Source: Rhizobium sp. 11515TR
GTDB lineage: Bacteria > Pseudomonadota > Alphaproteobacteria > Rhizobiales > Rhizobiaceae
Direction: 5' to 3'
Assembly: GCF_002277895.1 (NCBI RefSeq)
Contig: NZ_CP022998.1
Location: 2,957,501-3,021,500, forward strand
DNA length: 64,000 nt
The translations under genes were made by a program, and so were the position numbers. Below the pieces are notes generated by a model, which saw only the letters and a program-made list of their open reading frames with translations, was not told the origin of the DNA and ran no database searches. Positions 58,579 through 64,000 of this stretch are shown piece after piece (the first letter of the stretch is position 1; each line of letters opens with the position of its first letter).

Positions 58579-59249
58579 GCCAGGCGGATACGGGCATAAA
58601 AAACAGCGCGAACAACCACGCCAAGCTGATGGACGGCATGTACCGCTATCAGCGCCACATCTATGACCTGACCCGCAAATATTACCTGTTCGGCCGCGAT
58701 CGAACGATCGAACAGCTGAATGTTCCCGTCGGTGGCTCGCTCCTGGAAGTGGGCTGCGGCACAGGTCGCAATATGCTGCTCGCCTATCGGCGCTTCCCTT
58801 CTGCCCGCCTTTATGGCCTCGATATCTCGCAGGAAATGCTGATTTCCGCCCGCAATAATTTCCGCGGCCTGAAACAGATGCCGGATTTTCGTGTCGCCGA
58901 TGCCACAGCCTTTTCCGCTGCCGATTTCGGCACCAACGGCTTTGACCGCGTCATGATTTCCTACGCGCTGTCGATGATCCCCGACTGGAAAAATGCCATC
59001 GACGCGTCGCTCGATGCTGTCGCACCGGGCGGTGAGCTACACATCGTCGATTTCGGCCAGCAGGAAGGGTTGCCAGGCTGGTTCCGTGCCATACTCAAAG
59101 GCTGGCTGAAGAAATTCCACGTCACGCCCCGCGCCGATCTTCTGACAGTGCTCGAAGAGAAGGCTGCAGTGCGGGGCATGTCGGTGAAAACCGAAAAGAT
59201 CGGCCGTGGTTACGCCTGGCGGGCCGTAGCGACCCGGCACGGCGCCTGA
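58575..59249 (+). CDS. btaB: diacylglyceryl-homoserine N-methyltransferase BtaB
   Basis: Adds three methyl groups from SAM to diacylglyceryl-homoserine to make diacylglyceryl-trimethylhomoserine (DGTS), a phosphorus-free membrane lipid. 224 residues, class I methyltransferase. The SAM motif is LLEVGCGTGRNMLLAY and the acidic residue after beta-2 is in LYGLDISQEML. The start is a GTG that shares bases with the btaA stop (GTGA), giving coupled translation. The full two-gene pathway is thus present. Confidence 0.94.
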   Translation: MSQADTGIKNSANNHAKLMDGMYRYQRHIYDLTRKYYLFGRDRTIEQLNVPVGGSLLEVGCGTGRNMLLAYRRFPSARLYGLDISQEMLISARNNFRGLKQMPDFRVADATAFSAADFGTNGFDRVMISYALSMIPDWKNAIDASLDAVAPGGELHIVDFGQQEGLPGWFRAILKGWLKKFHVTPRADLLTVLEEKAAVRGMSVKTEKIGRGYAWRAVATRHGA

Positions 59250-59461
59250 GCGGCGACAGATTCCAGCGCGAATTCGGTTCCGAAGACGCCAAGCATAAGA
59301 ATTTGCTTGAAGATAACGCATTTTTTACGTTGATATGGTGAATAAAGTGGCAAGACCAGCTGGCAACGGTATGGTCTGCCGCTCTTTCGGATTCTCGGGG
59401 ACCACATTACGGAAGCCAAGTCTTGGGGCAGCAAGATCACTCGGGCCATAACAGGATATCT

Positions 59462-60253
59462 ATGCGCCGGCTTCTGGCATGCCTACTGCCGCTCGCTATT
59501 GCCTTGACTGGCTGCACGACGGGCTATGATGCCTTATCGACGGCGGCCCTTCCCAAGACCAGATTCGCCGATACAAAGCCCCAGGACTTCGGCCGCGATC
59601 ATCCGCAGCGCCATCCCATCCATGGCATCGATATTTCCAAGTGGCAGGGCGATATCGATTGGAAAGCCGTCAAGGGTTCGGGTGTCGCCTTCGTCTTCAT
59701 CAAGGCGACGGAGGGCAAGGACCGGATCGATCCGCGCTTCACCGAGTATTGGAATGAAGCGAGCGCTGCTGGGCTTCTGCATGCGCCCTATCATTTCTTC
59801 TATTTCTGCTCGACGGCCGACGAGCAGGCCGATTGGTTCATCCGCAACGTGCCGAAGGATGCCATGGCGCTTCCGCCCGTCGTCGACGTCGAATGGAACC
59901 CCGGCTCCCCGACCTGCAAGACCAGACCGGCTCCTGAAACGGTACGCAGCGAGATCAAACGCTTTATGGATCGCCTGCAGGCTTATTACGGCAAGCGCCC
60001 GATCATCTATACTTCGGTCGACTTCCATCGTGAAAATCTAGTCGGCTATTTCCAGGACTATCACTTCTGGGTCCGATCCGTTGCCAAGCACCCGAAAGAG
60101 ACTTATGCGGGTCGCAACTGGGCCTTCTGGCAATATACATCTACGGGTGTCATTCCGGGGATCAAAGGCCCGACGGACATCAATGTTTTCGGCGGCTCCG
60201 AGCAGAACTGGCAAAACTGGGTGGCTGCAGTAGAGAAGCAGGGAAATTCTTAA
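59462..60253 (+). CDS. GH25 lysozyme-like lipoprotein
   Basis: Predicted N-acetylmuramidase of glycoside hydrolase family 25. 263 residues. Signal and lipobox: LLACLLPLAIALTGC, lipidated Cys near residue 19. The catalytic domain runs from about residue 55 (HGIDISKWQGDIDWKAVKGSGVAFVFIKATEG) to 250, with the DxE pair in VVDVEWNPG and the closing FWQYTSTGVIPG. AGGATAT precedes ATG 59462. GH25 is best known from phages and from secreted enzymes, but this gene sits among housekeeping wall genes with normal codon use. Confidence 0.93.
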   Translation: MRRLLACLLPLAIALTGCTTGYDALSTAALPKTRFADTKPQDFGRDHPQRHPIHGIDISKWQGDIDWKAVKGSGVAFVFIKATEGKDRIDPRFTEYWNEASAAGLLHAPYHFFYFCSTADEQADWFIRNVPKDAMALPPVVDVEWNPGSPTCKTRPAPETVRSEIKRFMDRLQAYYGKRPIIYTSVDFHRENLVGYFQDYHFWVRSVAKHPKETYAGRNWAFWQYTSTGVIPGIKGPTDINVFGGSEQNWQNWVAAVEKQGNS

Positions 60254-60332
60254 TACTGGGCCCATTTCTCTCTTGCTTATGTCACAATCTTCTGTGAAAG
60301 CGACCCTATTCTATCACTAGGAAGGATCGCTC

Positions 60333-61577
60333 ATGGATCGTCACACCATTCGACGCGGCGCTCTTGCGTTGCTCCTCGCCTCAGCCATGACCGGTACGGC
60401 ATTGGCACAAAGTGCAGCCCCGGCCACAGTGCCGCCCGCGAGCAGCGATGCCACTCCAAAAGTAGCCTGCGGCGGCGATCTCAACGCATTCCTCGCTGGT
60501 GTAAAGGCCGAGGCGATTGCGGATGGCGCTGATGCTGCAGCCGCCGACAAGACGCTCGCCGGCGCCCAGATCGACCAGAAGGTCCTTGCCATGGACCGCA
60601 GCCAGGGCGTCTTCCGTCAGACCTTCCTCGAATTCTCTCAGCGCACCGTCAGCCAGGGGCGCCTCGACATCGGCCGCCAGAAGATGAAGCAATATGCCGA
60701 AATCTTCGCCAAGGCCGAACAGGACTATGGCGTGCCTCCCGGCGTCATCACCGCCTTCTGGGCGATGGAAACCGATTTTGGTGCCGTTCAGGGCAATTTC
60801 AACACCCGCAACGCGCTGGTCACCCTCTCGCACGATTGCCGCCGGCCGGACTTCTTCCGCCCGCGCCTGATCGCACTGATCGAACTCGTCCAGCGCGGCG
60901 ATGTCGACCCGGCAACGACGACGGGCGCATGGGCCGGCGAAATCGGCCAGACGCAGATGCTGCCGCCCGACATCATCGCTTATGGCACCGATGGTGACGG
61001 CGATGGCCATGTCAACCTGAAGACCAGCGCACCTGACGTCATTCTGACGACCGCACGTTTCCTCCAGCATCTCGGCTTCCAGCGCGGCCAGCCCTGGCTG
61101 CAGGAGGTGACGGTTCCGGACAATCTTCCCTGGGAAAAATCCGGCATCGGCGGCCCGCTGACTGCGGGCGATTGGTTCAAGCTGGGCGTCACCCCCCGCG
61201 ACGGCAATACGAGCTTCGGCTCCCTACCCGCCGCTCTCATCCTGCCGCAGGGTCGCAAGGGGCCTGCCTTCCTGACCTATCCGAACTACAATACTTATCT
61301 CGGCTGGAACCAGTCGTTCATCTACACGACCTCGGCCGCCTATTTCGCCACCCGATTTGCCGGCGCTCCGCCCTATAACAAGGGCAATCCCGAGCCAGGC
61401 CTGAACGATGTCGACATGAAGGCGCTTCAGACCAAGCTCGTGGCCCGCGGCTACGATGTCGGCAAGATTGATGGCATCCTCGGCTCCGGCACGCGTGTCG
61501 CCATCCAGAAGGAACAGTTCCGCCTGGGTATGCCGGCCGACGGCTGGGCAACGACGGCACTGCTCAACGCGCTCTGA
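60333..61577 (+). CDS. lytic murein transglycosylase, MltB type with peptidoglycan-binding domain
   Basis: Periplasmic lytic transglycosylase, 414 residues. The signal peptide is MDRHTIRRGALALLLASAMTGTALA. The SLT_2 domain at about 45-340 includes AEQDYGVPPGVITAFWAMETDFGAVQGNF, where the catalytic Glu lies in WAMETDFG, and GEIGQTQMLPPDIIAYGTDGDGDG. The C-terminal PG_binding_1 domain at about 355-414 (DVDMKALQTKLVARGYDVGKIDGILGSGTRVAI) anchors it to the wall. It ends at a strong terminator and lies 79 bases after the GH25 gene. Confidence 0.95.
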   Translation: MDRHTIRRGALALLLASAMTGTALAQSAAPATVPPASSDATPKVACGGDLNAFLAGVKAEAIADGADAAAADKTLAGAQIDQKVLAMDRSQGVFRQTFLEFSQRTVSQGRLDIGRQKMKQYAEIFAKAEQDYGVPPGVITAFWAMETDFGAVQGNFNTRNALVTLSHDCRRPDFFRPRLIALIELVQRGDVDPATTTGAWAGEIGQTQMLPPDIIAYGTDGDGDGHVNLKTSAPDVILTTARFLQHLGFQRGQPWLQEVTVPDNLPWEKSGIGGPLTAGDWFKLGVTPRDGNTSFGSLPAALILPQGRKGPAFLTYPNYNTYLGWNQSFIYTTSAAYFATRFAGAPPYNKGNPEPGLNDVDMKALQTKLVARGYDVGKIDGILGSGTRVAIQKEQFRLGMPADGWATTALLNAL

Positions 61578-61599
61578 TTTCTCTCCTATATGTCGATCG

Positions 61600-61626
61600 A
61601 AAGGCGGCTCCATGCCGCCTTTTTTG
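61600..61626 (+). terminator. intrinsic terminator after the MltB-type gene
   Basis: Stem AAGGCGGC / GCCGCCTT with a 5-base loop followed by six T; it lies 23 bases after the stop. Confidence 0.9.
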
Positions 61627-61721
61627 CATCTGCTCTCCTTGGGCCCATGGGCAAAACAGCAAGAAACGGGTGGAGAGCCTGCACTCTTCCGGTTTAGATG
61701 CATCGAAAGAGGAGAGATGCC

Positions 61722-62648
61722 ATGACTGGCGAACATCGAATGAGCGCCTCGACCTGGGGCCTGCTGCTGTTGCTCGGATTGATCTGGGGCGGCTCGTTCT
61801 TCTTCGCCCGTATTGCCGTTCATCATGTGCCGCCCTTTACGCTCGTCTTTCTGCGTCTGTCGCTGGCGGCCGTGGCATTGCATCTCTATCTGGCTGGTCG
61901 CCTCAATATCTATCAGTCCCTGCGCCGTCATTGGCCGCAATTTCTGCTGCTGGGCTTAATCAACAATGCGATACCGCACACGCTGATCTTCTGCGGTCAG
62001 ACGCAGATGGGCGCCGGACTTGCATCCATCTTGAACGCGACGACGCCGATGTGGACCGTGTTGATCGGCAATCAGCTGACAACGGATGAGCGCCTGACAT
62101 CGGCCAAGCTGATCGGCTGCCTCACCGGCCTCCTCGGAACGATCGTGTTGCTCGGACCGAGCGTTACCAGCGGCGGCTCGGTACCCTTCTGGGCACTCTC
62201 ATTGCCGATCTTGGCGGCAATCTCCTATGGATTCGCGGCGATTTATGCCAAACGCTTCAAGGGCATCGCGCCGCCGGTTGTGGCAGCGGGCCAGTTGACA
62301 GGCTCCTCGCTCATCATGTTGCCAGTTGCGCTGGTGATCGACCAGCCTTGGGCGCTCGCCGCTCCACCTGTGACGGCAATCGTAGCCATTCTCGGCCTGG
62401 CGCTGCTATCGACCGCTTTCGCCTACATCCTCTATTTTCGCATCATCGAGCTTGCAGGTGCCACCAACACCTCCCTCGTCACTCTGCTCGTGCCGCCGAG
62501 CGCGTTATTGCTCGGCTTCCTCTTTCTCGGCGAGCGAATGGGGCCTGCCGAAATCGCCGGCATGCTGCTCATCGCCGCAGGTCTGCTCGTCCTCGATGGG
62601 CGGCTTTTCATATGGATGAAACGCGACGCCAGAACGCGGGAAACATGA
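61722..62648 (+). CDS. EamA/DMT family transporter
   Basis: Ten-helix inner-membrane carrier of the drug/metabolite transporter superfamily; 308 residues with two EamA repeats (about 8-140 and 150-290). Signatures are GLIWGGSFFFARIAV, RLSLAAVALHLYL, NATTPMWTVLIGN and LVPPSALLLGFLFLGERMGPAEI. GAGGAGAG lies 6 bases before ATG 61722. The substrate is unknown; relatives export amino acids or purine derivatives. It is an isolated gene after a terminator. Confidence 0.92.
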   Translation: MTGEHRMSASTWGLLLLLGLIWGGSFFFARIAVHHVPPFTLVFLRLSLAAVALHLYLAGRLNIYQSLRRHWPQFLLLGLINNAIPHTLIFCGQTQMGAGLASILNATTPMWTVLIGNQLTTDERLTSAKLIGCLTGLLGTIVLLGPSVTSGGSVPFWALSLPILAAISYGFAAIYAKRFKGIAPPVVAAGQLTGSSLIMLPVALVIDQPWALAAPPVTAIVAILGLALLSTAFAYILYFRIIELAGATNTSLVTLLVPPSALLLGFLFLGERMGPAEIAGMLLIAAGLLVLDGRLFIWMKRDARTRET

Positions 62649-62865
62649 TCTCCTGCTCCATTCGGATGGTCCACAGTCACAACATATTAATATTTATTCA
62701 CAGGCCGTCATCAAGCCAGCAATCGACATTTATAGTTAAATATCAAAATGTTGCCAAAAGCTCATGAATCACAGCGCGAATTCGATACCGCGTCGCAGCA
62801 TCGAATGTTCTTTCCAAGCAACACATTTTCGACATAAAATTTAACGGCTGACTGAGGAGGAAGAC

Positions 62866-62943
62866 ATGGGATTAACGCGATCCATCAACGTCCTAGTGGT
62901 CGGTGCGGCCTTCGCTTTCGTCGTGACGATGCTCTTCATCTGA
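62866..62943 (+). CDS. 25-residue single-pass membrane peptide
   Basis: ATG-TGA frame coding MGLTRSINVLVVGAAFAFVV and then TMLFI. GAGGAGGAAG lies 5-6 bases before the ATG, the strongest ribosome binding site in this part. Residues 8-25 form one hydrophobic helix after a short basic/polar start, so it should insert in the inner membrane. A terminator follows 64 bases after the stop, so it is a complete small transcription unit. I have the impression that similar peptides exist in Rhizobium genomes, but function is unknown; small membrane regulators are one possibility. Confidence 0.68.
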   Translation: MGLTRSINVLVVGAAFAFVVTMLFI

Positions 62944-63006
62944 CGGCTCGGCGAAATACGCAAACGACCAAACTCCGAAAAGCTAACAAAACCTCTGTTT
63001 CATTAG

Positions 63007-63039
63007 AAAAGCGCATGCCCCGCCGGACATGCGCTTTTT
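63007..63039 (+). terminator. intrinsic terminator after the small membrane peptide
   Basis: Stem AAAAGCGCATG / CATGCGCTTTT with a 10-base loop and T-rich 3' arm. It lies between the small peptide and the convergent metF stop. The A-rich 5' arm means it can also work for metF. Confidence 0.88.
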
Positions 63040-63063
63040 CATGAGCTCGCGCGACATCATACT

Positions 63064-63966
63064 TTAGGCGGCGGCGCCGGCCCGTGCATCCACCTTGCGC
63101 TCAAGGCCCAGCCGTTCAAGCACGGCGGAAACCAGTGCCGAACGGTTCATTGTATAGAGATGAAACTCGTGAATACCACGGCGCACCAGATCCTGGATCT
63201 GATCGGCGGCAACTTCAGCGGCAACCTTGGCGCGCTCCTCGACATCCTCATCCAACCCATCAAAACGCTCGTCGAGCCAGGTCGGAATATTCGTGCCGCA
63301 GGCGCCGGCGAAACGCTTGAGTTGCGTCAGGTTCTGAATCGGCATGATGCCCGGCACGACGGGAATCTTGATGCCGGCTGCGCGAACGCGATCGTGATAA
63401 CGCTCGAAAGCATCATTATCGAAGAAGAACTGCGTCAGGGCCCGGTCGGCACCATTGTCCGCCTTGCGCTTCAGCATATCGATATCGGCTGCCGTATCGC
63501 GGCTTTCCGGATGCTTTTCAGGATAGGCGGAGACGGAAATATCGAAATCGCCGCGCTCGCGCAAAGCCTGCACCAGTTCCGCAGCATTGGCATAGCCGCC
63601 CGGATGAGGCTGATAGGCCGCGCCGACACCACCCGGCGGATCGCCGCGCAGCGCAACGAAACGGCGAACGCCGGCAGCCAGAAACTCGTCGATCACCCGA
63701 TGCGTGTCCTCACGCGTGGCACCGACGCAAGTCAGATGCGATGCGGTCGTGAACGGCGTCTCATGGATCATCTTGCGCACGGCGGAAAGCGTTGGCGCTT
63801 TGGTCGAACCGCCTGCCCCATACGTGACTGAAACGAACTCAGTGTCCCAATCGCTGAGCTCCTCAACGGTGTTCCACAGCTGCTGCTCGGCCTCCTCCGA
63901 CTTCGGCGGAAAGAACTCGAAGGAGATGCGGATACCGTCGCTACGGCTTTCTGATCTCGAAGACAT
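63064..63966 (-). CDS. metF: 5,10-methylenetetrahydrofolate reductase
   Basis: FAD enzyme reducing methylene-THF to methyl-THF for methionine synthesis; cytoplasmic TIM barrel. 300 residues from ATG 63966, with GGGAG 9 bases before it; a TTG six codons upstream is rejected. Family segments are ISFEFFPPKSEEAEQQLW (catalytic Glu), FVSVTYGAGGSTK, HLTCVGATREDTH, FVALRGDPPGG and ALTQFFFDNDAFERYHDRVRAAGI. The upstream neighbour lies outside the window. Confidence 0.96.
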   Translation of the reverse strand: MSSRSESRSDGIRISFEFFPPKSEEAEQQLWNTVEELSDWDTEFVSVTYGAGGSTKAPTLSAVRKMIHETPFTTASHLTCVGATREDTHRVIDEFLAAGVRRFVALRGDPPGGVGAAYQPHPGGYANAAELVQALRERGDFDISVSAYPEKHPESRDTAADIDMLKRKADNGADRALTQFFFDNDAFERYHDRVRAAGIKIPVVPGIMPIQNLTQLKRFAGACGTNIPTWLDERFDGLDEDVEERAKVAAEVAADQIQDLVRRGIHEFHLYTMNRSALVSAVLERLGLERKVDARAGAAA

Positions 63967-64000
63967 GTCAAACTCTCCCGGCAAGAATGGGGGATGACTG

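Overview
The window looks like chromosome from a member of the Rhizobiaceae, most likely Rhizobium or a close relative. I base this on the high-GC codon use, Rhizobium-like protein sequences, a 580-residue FtsZ with a long linker, the betaine-lipid pair btaA-btaB, a PPi-dependent phosphofructokinase, short rhizobial-type intergenic repeats and an sRNA with anti-Shine-Dalgarno loops. Species cannot be fixed from reading alone. I see no phage, plasmid, insertion sequence, CRISPR array, tRNA or rRNA. Almost everything is core chromosome.

Layout. 1-9 kb: the end of a FucP-type sugar transporter, nicotinamidase (pncA), a glycosyltransferase convergent with a polysaccharide flippase, an SDR protein without the usual catalytic Tyr/Lys pair, the pantothenate pair panC-panB, a DUF2164 protein and the azlC-azlD exporter pair. 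9-17.6 kb: an M24 aminopeptidase P, a 46-codon ORF followed by a predicted anti-SD (cuckoo/alpha-r14-like) sRNA, prmA, a frameshifted FAD monooxygenase, a SCO1/SenC copper chaperone, cheW, creA, an ArsR-SRPBCC operon with two operator-like palindromes, and a GNAT acetyltransferase. 17.6-25.6 kb: ligA, a CDP-diacylglycerol pyrophosphatase and a hexapeptide acyltransferase, then recN, bamD and lpxC.

25.9-47.7 kb is the division and cell-wall (dcw) cluster, read on the minus strand as mraZ-rsmH-ftsL-ftsI-murE-murF-mraY-murD-ftsW-murG-murC-murB-[MHS transporter, aqpZ]-ddlB-ftsQ-ftsA-ftsZ, with lpxC just downstream. Many junctions are 1-4 bp overlaps, indicating translational coupling. The mraZ promoter region carries four TGGG repeats at exact 10-bp spacing lying over a -35/-10 pair, which fits autoregulation by MraZ. 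rnpB (RNase P RNA) lies just upstream on the same strand.

48.6-62.6 kb is rich in envelope enzymes: a lytic transglycosylase, an N-acetylmuramoyl-alanine amidase overlapping a DjlA-like co-chaperone, a lipoprotein transglycosylase, a beta-lactamase-fold serine hydrolase, a GH25 lysozyme and an MltB-type transglycosylase. Among them are pfp, a LysE exporter and btaA-btaB for phosphorus-free membrane lipid. The window ends with an EamA transporter, a 25-residue membrane peptide and metF.

Most starts were chosen by ribosome binding site and family N-terminus, so many genes are shorter than the longest open frame. The points most worth checking are the anti-SD sRNA with its small ORF, the frameshifted monooxygenase, the mraZ control region, the SDR active site and the 25-residue peptide.
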